A stretch of 64,000 nucleotides of DNA from Paraburkholderia tagetis (lineage in GTDB: Bacteria; Pseudomonadota; Gammaproteobacteria; Burkholderiales; Burkholderiaceae): assembly GCF_022213065.1 (NCBI RefSeq), contig NZ_JAKLJA010000001.1:62001-126000 (forward strand). Reading direction: 5' to 3'. The position numbers and the translations under genes are program-made. Below, piece by piece: positions 9,801 to 17,741 of this stretch. The notes below the pieces were generated by a model. It worked only from the letters and a program-made list of their open reading frames with translations, searched no databases and was not told the DNA's origin. Every line of letters starts with the position of its first letter. Positions within the stretch are counted from its first letter, which is position 1.

Positions 9801-10378
9801 TTGCGCGAGAGCTCGCCGTAGATTTCGGTGCCGGTGAGCTCCTCGAGCAATTCCGCGCGGTCGTTCGCGGTGGCGTTGAGGAACGCCGCAAAGCCGCCTT
9901 GCGCGAGCAGCATCGAGCGCGTGAAGCGCGGGAAATCGAGCCGCGTGATTTCCGTTACGCGCTTGAGCTTCTCGTTGATATGCGTGGTGAGGATCTTGTC
10001 GCCACCGCCGCCACTATCAGCCACTTTCGCCAGTTCCACGCGCGGCGCCTGCAAGGCGCCATCGACCTTGTCGCGTGCGCGGCGCTGGCTCCAGAACGCG
10101 CGATAGACTTCGCCCTTCACTTCGAAGACCACTTCCGCGAGGCAGTCCGCGGTATGGCGCGTCATGATCTCGTTCGCCGACGCGGAAACCGTCTTCAGGC
10201 GCGGCGTCTCGTGATAGAGCGCGAGGCAGATCGCGTCGAGCAGCGTGGACTTGCCGGCCCCCGTGGGCCCGATGATGGCGAACAGGCCGTTCTCGGCGAA
10301 CGGCGGCTTCGTGAAGTCGATATGCCACTCGCCCTTGAGCGAGTTCAGGTTCTTCAGGCGCAGACTGCGGATCTTCAT
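6854..10378 (-). CDS. sbcC: exonuclease SbcCD, subunit C
   Basis: SMC/Rad50-like ATPase of the SbcCD nuclease, which cleaves hairpins and palindromic DNA at stalled forks. 1174 aa. The N-terminal ATPase half carries Walker [10 protein letters not shown] (about residues 36-44). Two long Ala/Gln/Arg-rich coiled coils flank the zinc hook CPLC (Cys554 and Cys557). The C-terminal half has the signature LSGGES (about 1083) and Walker [12 protein letters not shown] (about 1110). The start overlaps the sbcD stop by 4 bp (ATGA), so translation is coupled. Confidence 0.97.
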   Translation of the reverse strand: MKIRSLRLKNLNSLKGEWHIDFTKPPFAENGLFAIIGPTGAGKSTLLDAICLALYHETPRLKTVSASANEIMTRHTADCLAEVVFEVKGEVYRAFWSQRRARDKVDGALQAPRVELAKVADSGGGGDKILTTHINEKLKRVTEITRLDFPRFTRSMLLAQGGFAAFLNATANDRAELLEELTGTEIYGELSRKVFERAGEARDALKHLRAKAEGMELLSAEQRAAMEQEIGAFTGQLTTLAAQAKTLHAQRQWRRDLAQAETDAQSGEARLATATGALEAAAPELARLAASEPAQALHPAFQGLQQTEAAWRQSSADLVALRRERTERLAAQRREYGTTAALAASLARDAQAQHETLDAQRQQLDAFCRANENLAQLGERIGAWRQQFEQRRRMQADVAARVKQRADLERQQSEQRTQRERHAATLAAAERAKAESDTALQTQHAAQEQRLAGQTLAQLRDAWQAGQAAFAGWQQLEAVAARRRALAEEARTLAANLARVEHDIGAQDEALKTLQQAHAQCQARADDKQKLLEQEQVIRSLAQHREQLRPGEACPLCGSHEHPAIEAYRALDVSATQAALQAIRSQLQASERRLREAVEALSALRATQAQQRAQHERLATRVAEGREEWDAIIATLPVQSAIEDTDWQRPEAIAAARDAAGRTAQQIKQHLDAVEHAEQALARAREANGRCSDALQAARAQAALLEQSLNGMQARLAEVARERDTLQADLEREANTLLETVRAGGYAVNAIPEDSTAWLQAREAEWRTWQDTQRRLQALEQALVRQRGQCDATQAQAQAWRERCKAIGVETSKSESVDPARSQPTASLLDDIGDLTDSPDDDGNPEAFEAGVARAEALTRELATLDGQLAHLERTLAQQQVAFDAATQTWQAALASSPFADQAAFLAALLPADTRKQLQALKQQREQEHQTAGALLQGAREKLARLQTQALTDATLDALDAQLEAVEKESAALNERLGHQRGLLTRDAQQRESQRALFEQIETQTHDADLWQRLDALIGSAKGDKFRRFAQGLTLDHLLALANRHLDRLHARYLLRRKSTGELELEIVDGWQADATRDTRTLSGGESFLVSLALALALSDLVSHKTSIDSLFLDEGFGTLDGDTLEIALDALDTLNASGKMIGVISHVDSLKERIATQIRVEKGGGIGHSRLVI

Positions 10379-11628
10379 GCTTCGCCCTCCACGGTGGCGG
10401 CGAGCACGCGCTTATAGCGCTCGGTGAGCGCGGCGCGCACCTCGTCGTCGAGGGCTTCGTGTGCGAGGCGGCGCGCGAACACGTCGAGCGGATCGAGTTC
10501 GTCGAGCGTGACGCCGGCATCGCCCGACAACTGCGCCACGGCGTTGCCGCGCTCGCGGCGAATGCGCAGCACTTCAAGCGGCAGACCTTCGGTCATCGTC
10601 TGGATGCGCGCGGGGAGGTCGGCCAGGTAGTCATCTTCGGCGACTGTCACTTCGAGCCAGACGGGCCGCTCCAGCGTGGCGTCGCGCGCGATTTGAGCGA
10701 AGGTGTCGGGCAGCGACTTCAAATTGCCCCGCAGCGCAACGAGCGGCTGAAATACCGGCACGGGCAGCGGCGTAACGGCTTCGAGACCCGTCTCGCCCAG
10801 ATCGACGAGCAAGACTTCCTTTTGCTGCGCGGCCTCGTCGAAGCTCAGCGCGATGGGCGATCCGCTATAGCGGATATGCTCGTGACCGCCCACTTTCTGG
10901 GGTCTGTGGATATGCCCAAGCGCGAGATAGTCCACGCTCGGGAACGCGCTCGTGGGGAACGCGTCGAGCGCGCCCACGTAGATCTCGCGCACCGATTCGC
11001 TTGCGCTCGCGCCCACCGTGGTGAGATGGCCCGTGGCGATGAGCGGCACGTTGCGGCCTAGTTGCGCGCTCAACTTGTTGCGCTGCTCGTCCGCCTCCGC
11101 ATAAACGTCTTGATAGTAGGCCTGAATCGCGAGTTGCAATGATTGCTGCTTCTGCTCGGCGCTCTGGCCGTATTCGCTCTGCATGACGTCGCGCGCGCGA
11201 ATGAAGGGCACCGCACACACCACGCAGCCGGGTGCCGCGTCCGCGCCGTGCTGTGACTTCAGCGGCCGCAGCGGTAGTACGCACACCTGCGTCGCGGGCG
11301 CATCGGCGGCCGGCACCACGCGCGCCGAGAGCTGCTCCAGCAATGCGCTGCTTTCGCGCAGTGTCGCCACGGAGTCGTGATTGCCGCCGAGCAGCAGCAG
11401 CGCTACACCGGCCGTGTGCAGGCGCACGACGAGCTGGCTATACAGTTCGCGCGCGTAGCTGGGCGGCGTGCCGGTATCGAAGATGTCGCCGGCAATCAGG
11501 ACGGCATCGACGGCGTGCGCATCGACCTGGGCCATGAGCCAGTCGATGAGCTGCTGATGCTCGGCCTGGCGGCTCTTGCCCATGAAGTTCTGGCCCAGAT
11601 GCCAGTCTGAGGTGTGGAGGATGCGCAT
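10375..11628 (-). CDS. sbcD: exonuclease SbcCD, subunit D
   Basis: Mre11-like metallophosphoesterase subunit of SbcCD, 417 aa. The start at 11628 gives [15 protein letters not shown], the conserved first line of SbcD, and is preceded by GGAGG; the open frame extends 32 codons further upstream but those codons are low-complexity and not family-like. Metal-binding motifs DWHLG, GDIFDTG, GGNHD and GHIHRPQ are all present, followed by the C-terminal capping domain. First gene of the sbcDC operon. Confidence 0.96.
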   Translation of the reverse strand: MRILHTSDWHLGQNFMGKSRQAEHQQLIDWLMAQVDAHAVDAVLIAGDIFDTGTPPSYARELYSQLVVRLHTAGVALLLLGGNHDSVATLRESSALLEQLSARVVPAADAPATQVCVLPLRPLKSQHGADAAPGCVVCAVPFIRARDVMQSEYGQSAEQKQQSLQLAIQAYYQDVYAEADEQRNKLSAQLGRNVPLIATGHLTTVGASASESVREIYVGALDAFPTSAFPSVDYLALGHIHRPQKVGGHEHIRYSGSPIALSFDEAAQQKEVLLVDLGETGLEAVTPLPVPVFQPLVALRGNLKSLPDTFAQIARDATLERPVWLEVTVAEDDYLADLPARIQTMTEGLPLEVLRIRRERGNAVAQLSGDAGVTLDELDPLDVFARRLAHEALDDEVRAALTERYKRVLAATVEGEA

Positions 11629-11928
11629 GGGGGCGGAGTTCGTTATGGAGGCGGCCCGCGCAAATGCGGTGCGAAGCGGGCACAAAGCGGGCTCGCGGGC
11701 ACAAAGCGCGCTCGGAGCGTGCACAAAGCGGGCGCAAGTGGGGGATTGTAGTGCAGGTGCGGCGCGCGGGCGGCATTCGGAACCCGATGGCGTGCCGGCT
11801 GAGGGGGAGGGCGGGAAGAGCGCTTCGCGCTATCATTGCCTCCATTAGTGATGGATGAACTCCGGAGGACCGGGGTTTATCCGATACCAGCCGACTTTCA
11901 AGCAGACTCACGCCGATTCAAGCCAACA
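11629..11928. other. divergent intergenic region, sbcD / IclR gene
   Basis: About 300 bases between two divergently read genes. It must contain both promoters, but no convincing -35/-10 pair or palindrome stands out. An alternative ATG for the IclR gene lies at 11851, with a GGAGGA downstream of it that serves no visible start. Confidence 0.5.
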
Positions 11929-12963
11929 ATGGCCACAAAGAACACCACAGGCACCGCGCGCCGCGGCGCGGCGCCAGGCAAGCGCGCTGCGCTGCCGCCC
12001 GAGGAGACGCACCCCGACGCCGATGTCGCCCAGGCCGGCGCCAATGCGGATACCAGCGCGGATACCAGCGCGGACACCAGCGGGGAAACCAGCGTAGAGG
12101 AAGAGGGTGCGCTCGCGTCCACCTATCTCGTGCCGGGCCTCGAGCGCGGGCTGCGCATCCTCGCTGAATTCTCGGCGCGCGAACCCGTGCTGGGCGCGCC
12201 TGAACTGTCGCGGCGCATCGGTATTCCGCGCACGACCACGTTTCGTCTCTTGCAGACCCTCGAAGCGCTCGGCTTCATCGAGCGCGCCAACGGCGACCGC
12301 CAGTACCGGCTCAGCGTGGCGGTGCTGCGCCTGGGCTTCGAATATCTGAGCTCGCTCGAACTGACCGACTTCGGCACACCGGTGCTGGAGCGCCTGCGCG
12401 ACGCGACCGGCCTGAGCACCCATCTGCTGATTCGCGACGAGCGCGACGTGGTGTTCGTGGCGAAGGCGCAGACGCGCGAGCCGATGTTCAGCTCCGTGAA
12501 GGTCCATGTGGGCACGCGCCTGCCCGCGCATGCCACCGTGCACGGCCAGGTGCTGATGGGCGACCTCACGCTCGCCGAATTGCGCGCGCTCTATCCCGAG
12601 AAGCAGCTCGAGCGCTATACGGACCGCACGCCCGCGACCGTGGTCGATCTCCATGCGCGCGTGCGCGAGTTCGCAGAGCAAGGCTATGCAGTGAGCGAAG
12701 CGTCGTTCGAGACCGGCATTTCGGTGGTGACCGCGCCGGTGCGCGACCAGTCGGGCCGCATCGTGGCCGCGCTCACGGCGACGGTGCCGCGCTCGGACAT
12801 CGGCGATGCCGAGCGCGTGCCGCTCGTGGCCGAGGTGTGCGCGGCGGCATTCGACTTGTCGACGCGGCTCAATTACCGCCCCGTGCCCGGCGATCCCACC
12901 GCGGCCCAGGCCGCGCAGGCGCCCGCCGCCGCCGCACGCGGCCGCGGCTTTCACGCGCTCTGA
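11929..12963 (+). CDS. IclR family transcriptional regulator (paralogue 1)
   Basis: 344 aa from ATG 11929; an alternative start at 11851 would add 26 residues, and neither has a strong ribosome site. A disordered Ala/Thr/Asp-rich N-terminal extension (about 65 residues, with a TSAD repeat) precedes the winged HTH (VPGLERGLRIL through SRRIGIPRTTTFRLLQTLEALGF) and the IclR effector domain (HLLIRDERDVVFVAK, RLPAHATVHGQVLMGDL, GYAVSEASFETGISVV, C-terminal RLNY). It is a close paralogue of the regulator at 18652. Family members bind TTCC-type palindromes and respond to aromatic or organic acids, so the palindrome at 14544 is a candidate site. Confidence 0.93.
   Translation: MATKNTTGTARRGAAPGKRAALPPEETHPDADVAQAGANADTSADTSADTSGETSVEEEGALASTYLVPGLERGLRILAEFSAREPVLGAPELSRRIGIPRTTTFRLLQTLEALGFIERANGDRQYRLSVAVLRLGFEYLSSLELTDFGTPVLERLRDATGLSTHLLIRDERDVVFVAKAQTREPMFSSVKVHVGTRLPAHATVHGQVLMGDLTLAELRALYPEKQLERYTDRTPATVVDLHARVREFAEQGYAVSEASFETGISVVTAPVRDQSGRIVAALTATVPRSDIGDAERVPLVAEVCAAAFDLSTRLNYRPVPGDPTAAQAAQAPAAAARGRGFHAL
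12046..12093 (+). repeat. 12-bp in-frame tandem repeat in the IclR gene, four units
   Basis: Units of the form GCGGATACCAGC at 12046, 12058, 12070 and 12082, the last two with substitutions. They encode repeated Thr-Ser-Ala-Asp in the disordered N-terminus. The paralogue at 18652 has no such repeat. Confidence 0.85.
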
Positions 12964-13023
12964 AACGCACCGATCTCTTCCCGCGCGCTTCGATGTGTTG
13001 CGTTGTGCTGCGTTGTGCTTCCA

Positions 13024-13055
13024 TGTGCGCCGCGCGCAGTCATGCGCGGCGCACA
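13024..13055. terminator. stable hairpin between convergent IclR and porin genes
   Basis: Perfect 12-bp GC-rich arms (TGTGCGCCGCGC and its complement) around GCAGTCAT, between the two convergent stops at 12963 and 13062. No T tract on either side, so a bidirectional structural terminator rather than a textbook intrinsic one. Confidence 0.55.
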
Positions 13056-13061
13056 CGACCA

Positions 13062-14135
13062 TCAGAATGAATGGTGGATGCCGGTGAGCACGATGGCCTG
13101 ATTGCGTCCGCTCGACACGCCCGCAGTGAAGAAGGCGGCGTGCGCGTTCGAGTTGGCGTGCTCGTAGAGCGCGTTCACATAGACCTGCGTGCGCTTCGAC
13201 AACGAGTACACGTCGCCGATCATCACCTGAGTCCAGCGGCGGCCGTCCAGCGTGGAGGTGGCCGCACCGCCCACGACGCTGTTGAACGCCGAGAACTGGT
13301 AGTTCGCGCCGGCGTCGTAGCTCTGGAACGTGTCCGAGTGGCCGTTGGACTCCAGCTTCGTGCGCGTATAGAGACCGTGTACGAGCACCTTGCCGAACGA
13401 ATACGACGCGCCAAGGCCCATGTTCTCCACCTTGCCGGCCAGATACGTGGCCGAAGGCTGGCCCTGGAAGGTCGCGATGCCGGTGGTGGCCATCGACACC
13501 GTGCGATCGTGCTCGTTCGACCACGATGCGCCGGCCTTGAACGGGCCATTCGCATAACTAAGCGAAAAGCTCATCGTGCGGCCGGTCGAGAAGTTCGTGG
13601 TGTTGCCGAAGCCGAACATCGCGCCCGCCGTGAAGCCGTACCAGGTGGGCGAGCGGTATTTCACCGAGTTGTCGTAGGGCACGACGCCGGTATCCGCGAG
13701 TTCGTCGATGTTGCCGGGGTGGAAGGCATACCAGCTCGACCCCAGGTACGCCGTGCTGAACGGGCCGAGCACGTCGAATGAAAATGGCGTCTGATGGCCC
13801 AACGTGAGCGAGCCGAACTGATTCGAGGCGAGACCCACGAACGCCTGGCGATTGAACAGTGTGTTGGCCTTCGCCATCGCGCCCGTGTTCACATAAAAAC
13901 CGTTTTCGAGCTGGAAGATCGCCTTGAGGCCGCCGCCCAGATCTTCCTGGCCGCGCAGGCCCCAACGGTCGGGCTGCGTATTGCCCTGCTCCTCCATCCA
14001 CTTCGAATGGCCCCCGACGTTGCTGATGTAGGCCACACCCGCATCCAGACTGCCATATAGCGTGACGCTGCTTTGCGCCCATGCAGACGAGACGGCGCAG
14101 ATACCCGTCAACCCCGCGGCAATGAAGTGTTTCAA
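13062..14135 (-). CDS. Gram-negative porin (Porin_4 family)
   Basis: Outer-membrane trimeric porin, 357 aa. The signal peptide ends AVSSAWAQ and the first strand is SSVTLYGSLDAGVAY. WGLRGQEDLGGGLKAIFQLENGF and RQAFVGLASNQFGSLTLGHQ are the family strands, and the chain ends with an aromatic residue (GIHHSF) as outer-membrane sorting requires. Its constriction-loop region (HPGNIDELADTGVVPYDNSVKY) differs from the HP-DNDN type of the porins at 42-53 kb. It lies convergent to an IclR gene and divergent from the catabolic cluster, so it may admit that pathway's substrate. Confidence 0.94.
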   Translation of the reverse strand: MKHFIAAGLTGICAVSSAWAQSSVTLYGSLDAGVAYISNVGGHSKWMEEQGNTQPDRWGLRGQEDLGGGLKAIFQLENGFYVNTGAMAKANTLFNRQAFVGLASNQFGSLTLGHQTPFSFDVLGPFSTAYLGSSWYAFHPGNIDELADTGVVPYDNSVKYRSPTWYGFTAGAMFGFGNTTNFSTGRTMSFSLSYANGPFKAGASWSNEHDRTVSMATTGIATFQGQPSATYLAGKVENMGLGASYSFGKVLVHGLYTRTKLESNGHSDTFQSYDAGANYQFSAFNSVVGGAATSTLDGRRWTQVMIGDVYSLSKRTQVYVNALYEHANSNAHAAFFTAGVSSGRNQAIVLTGIHHSF

Positions 14136-14240
14136 CTTTGTACTCCTGATCGTATGACGAAAGGCCGGCGTAATCGTCCGGCCGACCCAGTTCCTCGAGA
14201 TGGCGCGATGTGCTTCTGGAAGCGACTCGCGTTCTTATTT

Positions 14241-14256
14241 GTTCCAAATATGGTTT
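14241..14256 (-). promoter_or_regulatory. degenerate IclR-type half-site upstream of the porin
   Basis: Read on the minus strand the site is AAACC-ATATTT-GGAAC. The right arm and 6-bp spacing match the palindrome at 14544, while only CC of the left arm is kept. It lies 106 bases upstream of the porin start. Suggestive only. Confidence 0.3.
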
Positions 14257-14520
14257 GATGTGCTGCGGATGGAACGTTTTTGGAAGTATAGTGACTCTCG
14301 TGCGACGTCGAAATACTTTTTTGGGACGGTAGTTCCCCCAGGTGCGGTCCCGCCGATACTGGCGGGATACGCGCGTAAGTGCCTGCACCGTAAGCGTTTT
14401 GGCAAGCCGGGCGAGATCGTGGACAGCTGTGGACAACGTCAATCATGTCCCTTTCAGAGATGCGCTCGGTATTTTCCCCAGGAGCCGTGAATTTCTGTTT
14501 TCTCGCCGCCAGAACGTTCC

Positions 14521-14526
14521 TATAAT
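14521..14526 (+). promoter_or_regulatory. -10 element of the catabolic operon
   Basis: Perfect TATAAT, 60 bases upstream of the first start codon and 17 bases before the IclR-type palindrome. The -35 position holds a poor TTTTCT, which fits an activator-dependent promoter or repression by a regulator bound just downstream. Confidence 0.5.
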
Positions 14527-14543
14527 TGACCATACACGAACTG

Positions 14544-14563
14544 ATGTTCCGTATGTGGAACAT
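14544..14563. promoter_or_regulatory. IclR-type operator palindrome
   Basis: ATGTTCC-GTATGT-GGAACAT: perfect 7-bp arms with a 6-bp spacer, 22 bases before the start codon at 14586. The layout (TTCC, about 6 bases, GGAA) resembles IclR-family operators. Two IclR paralogues, at 11929 and 18652, are candidates to bind it. Position just after the -10 would suit repression. Confidence 0.6.
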
Positions 14564-14585
14564 AGTTGATCGGGAAAGGTGAGAA

Positions 14586-14900
14586 ATGGCTGAAGAATGG
14601 CGTTGCGCCGGACATGCCGGCGATCTGTCCGACGACGCGCCGCTCGAGTACAAGCTCGACGGCACGGAGATCGGCATCTACAAGGTGGGCGACGCGCTCT
14701 ATGCGCTCGAAAACGTCTGCCCTCATGCGTACGCGTTGCTGACGCAAGGCTTCGTCGACGGTGACACCGTCGAATGCCCGCTACACGAAGCCGTGTTCCA
14801 TATCCCAACCGGGAAATGCCTCAAGGAGCCCGGCGGCCGCGATCTGAAGACGTACGCGGTGCGGCTCGCCGGCGAAGAAATTCAGATCAAGGTGGAATGA
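14586..14900 (+). CDS. Rieske [2Fe-2S] ferredoxin
   Basis: 104-aa soluble Rieske ferredoxin. Cluster ligands Cys45, His47, Cys64 and His67 sit in CPH and CPLH motifs. It would carry electrons from the FAD reductase at 25393 to the oxygenase at 15258. Start follows GGTGAG at good spacing. First gene of the catabolic cluster, 1 base before the next gene. One oddity is that the residues after CPH are AYALLTQG, where many aromatic-oxygenase ferredoxins have a different loop. Confidence 0.94.
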   Translation: MAEEWRCAGHAGDLSDDAPLEYKLDGTEIGIYKVGDALYALENVCPHAYALLTQGFVDGDTVECPLHEAVFHIPTGKCLKEPGGRDLKTYAVRLAGEEIQIKVE

Positions 14901-14901
14901 C

Positions 14902-15213
14902 ATGCGAGAAGTCCCCGTGAAATTCAATCCGTTGCTCAAGCCCTGGCTCGCGCCGCAACCGAACAACGTGGCCGGCAAGGGTGTGATCGAGCAGCCGGGC
15001 CAGACCGAAAACCTGGTCTGGCAAACGCGCAAGGCCGAACCCACGCAATACGAGAACGATTTCGGCGATGCGCTCGAACAGGTGTTCGAAGCGGGCGCCA
15101 CCGAACTCGACGAAGTGGTGGCGGGCCTGAACCGCATCGGTTTTCGCACGCCCGAAGGCGCGGCCTGGAATGCCGAGCGCCTCGCCGCCGAATTCCGTCT
15201 GCTCGCCGACTGA
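14902..15213 (+). CDS. recombinase-like helix-turn-helix mini-protein
   Basis: 103 aa, one base after the ferredoxin gene. The C-terminal third (GLNRIGFRTPEGAAWNAERLAAEFRLL) resembles the HTH part of serine-recombinase 'Recombinase' domains, where small proteins select sites through a LN-G-PTPRG-W pattern. No catalytic recombinase domain is attached. The N-terminus (KFNPLLKPWLAPQPNN) is extended and Pro-rich. I recall such proteins annotated in other Rieske clusters, but not a known role. It may be a small DNA-binding regulator, or a non-DNA-binding accessory subunit that kept the fold. Confidence 0.7.
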   Translation: MREVPVKFNPLLKPWLAPQPNNVAGKGVIEQPGQTENLVWQTRKAEPTQYENDFGDALEQVFEAGATELDEVVAGLNRIGFRTPEGAAWNAERLAAEFRLLAD

Positions 15214-15257
15214 GCCAGCGCCCGGAACTACGGAAACACTGAACACGGAGACCCCAC

Positions 15258-16343
15258 ATGACGTCCCCCACGCCTGAAGCCGCCGGCGGCGCCGACCCGA
15301 TTCGCGCCTACCTCGACCGCGGCATCAAAAACTACTGGTATCCCGTTGCGCCGAGCTGGCAAGTGGGCAACGCGCCCATCGGCATCACGCGCCTTGGCGA
15401 GCAGATCGTGCTGTGGCGCGATCAGGACGGCCAGGTCCACGCGCTCGAAGACCGCTGCCCGCACCGTGGCGCGCGCCTTTCGCTCGGCTGGAATCTCGGC
15501 AACCGCGTGGCCTGCTGGTATCACGGCATCGAAGTCGATGGCAGCGGCACCGTGCAGAACGTGCCGGCCGTTTCGGCCTGCCCGCTCGAAGGCACCAAGT
15601 GCGTGAAGTCGTATCCGGCGCAAGAGCATGCCGGTGCGGTCTTCCTGTGGTTCGGCGATGAAGCGCACAAGGAACCCGCGCCGCTGCAACTGCCCGAAGA
15701 ACTCGTGGGCGACGAGTATGCGAGCTTCCTGTGCATGTCCAACTGGAAGTGCAATTACCAGTACGCCATCGACAACGTGATGGACCCGATGCACGGCGCG
15801 TATCTGCACGCGACGTCGCACTCGATGGCCGAAGGCGACAAGCAGGCCGACATGCGTGTGCGCAAGACCGAGAGCGGGCTGATATTCGAGAAGGTCGGCC
15901 AGCGCGACGTGAACTTCGACTGGGTCGAACTGGGCGAAACCGGCTGCCTGTGGATGCGCCTCGCGATTCCGTACAAGAAGAAGTTCGGGCCGGGTGGCAA
16001 CTTCGGCATCATCGGCTTCGCGGTGCCTGTGGACGGCGATAACTGCCAGGTCTATTTCTGGCGCACCCGCAAAGTGCAGGGCTGGCAGCGCGACGCATGG
16101 CGCTTCATGTATCGCAACCGCCTCGAAGGCCTGCACTGGGACGTGCTCGAGCAAGACCGCTACGTGCTGGAAAGCATGGCGCCGCACGCGCGCGATCACG
16201 AATTCCTCTATCAGCACGATGTGGGCATGACACGCGTGCGCCGCATGCTGCGCCAGCGTGCCCAGCAGCACTTCGCCGAACTCGACGCATTGCGCGCCCA
16301 GCAGGGCGGCGCCGAGCAACCCGCGGGACACAGCCATGCATGA
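15258..16343 (+). CDS. aromatic ring-hydroxylating oxygenase, Rieske alpha subunit
   Basis: 361-aa oxygenase subunit that activates O2 at a mononuclear iron. The N-terminal Rieske domain has CPH (Cys67, His69) and CWYH (Cys86, His89). The catalytic domain has the motif NVMDPMHGAYLH, with bridging Asp176 and iron ligands His179 and His184. No beta subunit is encoded nearby, which is typical of alpha3-type enzymes such as phthalate-, vanillate- or carbazole-type oxygenases. Start at 15258 follows GGAGA. Its product is probably handled by the SDR that overlaps its 3' end by 8 bp. Confidence 0.93.
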   Translation: MTSPTPEAAGGADPIRAYLDRGIKNYWYPVAPSWQVGNAPIGITRLGEQIVLWRDQDGQVHALEDRCPHRGARLSLGWNLGNRVACWYHGIEVDGSGTVQNVPAVSACPLEGTKCVKSYPAQEHAGAVFLWFGDEAHKEPAPLQLPEELVGDEYASFLCMSNWKCNYQYAIDNVMDPMHGAYLHATSHSMAEGDKQADMRVRKTESGLIFEKVGQRDVNFDWVELGETGCLWMRLAIPYKKKFGPGGNFGIIGFAVPVDGDNCQVYFWRTRKVQGWQRDAWRFMYRNRLEGLHWDVLEQDRYVLESMAPHARDHEFLYQHDVGMTRVRRMLRQRAQQHFAELDALRAQQGGAEQPAGHSHA

Positions 16344-17112
16344 CGCCAAACTTGCGGCGCAGGCAACGCTTGCCGGCCGTCGCGTGATCGTCACGGGTGG
16401 TGCGCGGGGTTTGGGCGCGGCGTTCGTGAGCGCGCTGGCTGCGGCCGGCGCGCGCGTGAGCTTCGGCGACGTGCTGCACGAAGCGGGCGAAGCGCTGGCG
16501 AAGTCGCTCGCGGCAGCCGGCCATGACGTGGCGTTCGCACCGCTCGATCTCGCGCAGCCCGAGAGCATTACCGCATTCGTCGATGGCGCCGCGCAACGCA
16601 TGGGCGGCGTGGACGCGCTCATCAACAACGCGGCCATCACGAATTCGGGCGGCAAGTTCGCGCACGAAATCAGCGTGGCAACGTGGGACGCCGTGATGGA
16701 CGTGAACGTGCGCGGCACCTGGCTCATGTGCGCAGCGGCGCAGCGCTGGCTGCGCGAGTCGGGCCGTGGCGCCATCGTCAATATCGCTTCGGACACCGCA
16801 CTATGGGGCGCGCCGAAACTGCTCGCCTACGTGGCGAGCAAGGGCGCCGTGATTGCCATGACGCATTCGCTCGCACGCGAATTCGGCGCGGACGGCATTA
16901 CCGTCAACGCCATCGCGCCGGGCCTCACCGAAGTGGAAGCCACGGCCTACGTGCCCGCCGAGCGCCATGCGTATTACCTCGAAGGGCGCGCATTGCAGCG
17001 CGCCCAGGTGCCCGAGGATGTCTCGGGCCCGGTGTTGTTCCTCTTGTCCGACGCGGCACGTTTCGTGACCGGGCAACTGCTGCCGGTGAACGGCGGCTTC
17101 GTGATGAATTGA
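16336..17112 (+). CDS. SDR family NAD(P)-dependent oxidoreductase (canonical)
   Basis: Classical short-chain dehydrogenase, 258 aa. The start at 16336 (MHDAKLAAQ) overlaps the oxygenase gene and avoids a spurious 26-residue extension. The cofactor motif is TGGARGLG (20-27), followed by NNAA (97-100) and the catalytic triad Ser152, Tyr165 and Lys169, with PG after strand F. It probably oxidises a dihydrodiol or alcohol produced by the oxygenase. This complete active site contrasts with the SDR at 19524. Confidence 0.92.
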   Translation: MHDAKLAAQATLAGRRVIVTGGARGLGAAFVSALAAAGARVSFGDVLHEAGEALAKSLAAAGHDVAFAPLDLAQPESITAFVDGAAQRMGGVDALINNAAITNSGGKFAHEISVATWDAVMDVNVRGTWLMCAAAQRWLRESGRGAIVNIASDTALWGAPKLLAYVASKGAVIAMTHSLAREFGADGITVNAIAPGLTEVEATAYVPAERHAYYLEGRALQRAQVPEDVSGPVLFLLSDAARFVTGQLLPVNGGFVMN

Positions 17113-17153
17113 ATACGTCGATGATGAGTTTGCAGGAATCCAAGGAGAAAACG

Positions 17154-17690
17154 ATGGCCGATGTCGAAATCGAGAGCAAGTCGTGGGACCGTCCCGCCGA
17201 AGCGAGTTTTGACGACTGGATGAACAGCCGCGTGGCGCGCTACGAAACGCGCCGCTACGACTGGGATGCGCTGAAGTTCCAGGCCGATTACGACCCGAAG
17301 TACCGCCGCGCGCAAATGCGCTACGTGGGCACCGGCGGCACCGGCGTCGCGAAGGATACCAACACCGTGCCGGCTGGCGGCTTCACGTTCTCGACCATGG
17401 TGATCCCGGCCGGCAACATCGGCCCGAGCCATATTCATATGGACGTCGAAGAAATTTTCTTCGTGCTGCGCGGCAAGATGAAGGTGATCTGCGAGAAGGA
17501 CGGCGAGACGTGGGAAGCCGTGCTCGGCGAGCGCGACCTGATCTCGGTGCCGCCGGGCGTGTACCGCACGGAAATCAATATCGGCGAGGAAGACGCGCTG
17601 ATGTGCGTGATGCTTGGTTCGTCGAAGCCCATCACGCCGACTTACCCGCCGGATTCGCCGCTCGCGAAGATCAAGCGTGAAGCGAAGTAA
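17154..17690 (+). CDS. cupin domain-containing protein
   Basis: 178 aa; start at 17154 follows AAGGAG. A single cupin barrel in the second half carries the first metal motif G-PSHIHMDVEE-RG (His93, His95, Glu100) and a weaker second motif (GERDLISVPPGVYRT) in which the usual histidine is replaced. It could be a ring-cleaving or isomerising metalloenzyme, or a non-catalytic binding protein. The N-terminal 80 residues (Trp/Tyr-rich, with YDPKYRRAQMRYVGTGG) have no domain I recognise. Confidence 0.85.
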   Translation: MADVEIESKSWDRPAEASFDDWMNSRVARYETRRYDWDALKFQADYDPKYRRAQMRYVGTGGTGVAKDTNTVPAGGFTFSTMVIPAGNIGPSHIHMDVEEIFFVLRGKMKVICEKDGETWEAVLGERDLISVPPGVYRTEINIGEEDALMCVMLGSSKPITPTYPPDSPLAKIKREAK

Positions 17691-17741
17691 GACGACGCAG
17701 TAAAGCAACCGGCCCACGAATCAGCAACGGATACCGAAGTC

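Larger units (their letters stand above)
14136..14585. other. divergent control region, porin / catabolic cluster
   Basis: 450 bases without a gene. It contains the catabolic promoter and IclR-type palindrome (14521-14563), a degenerate version of that palindrome on the porin side (14241-14256), and a perfect short hairpin TCCCGCC-GATACT-GGCGGGA at 14348-14367 of unknown role. Confidence 0.6.

Noticed and set aside
7991-10417. 808-codon open frame on the plus strand across sbcC
   Set aside because: Antisense shadow of a GC3-rich gene; Leu/Arg-rich without domain logic, while SbcC on the minus strand has all expected motifs.
11908-13524. 538-codon minus-strand frame spanning the IclR gene and part of the porin
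   Set aside because: Crosses the convergent hairpin and two recognisable genes; composition is that of a shadow frame.
14428-14436. TGTGGACAA, resembling a DnaA box on the minus strand
   Set aside because: A single site with no cluster, AT-rich unwinding region or replication gene nearby.
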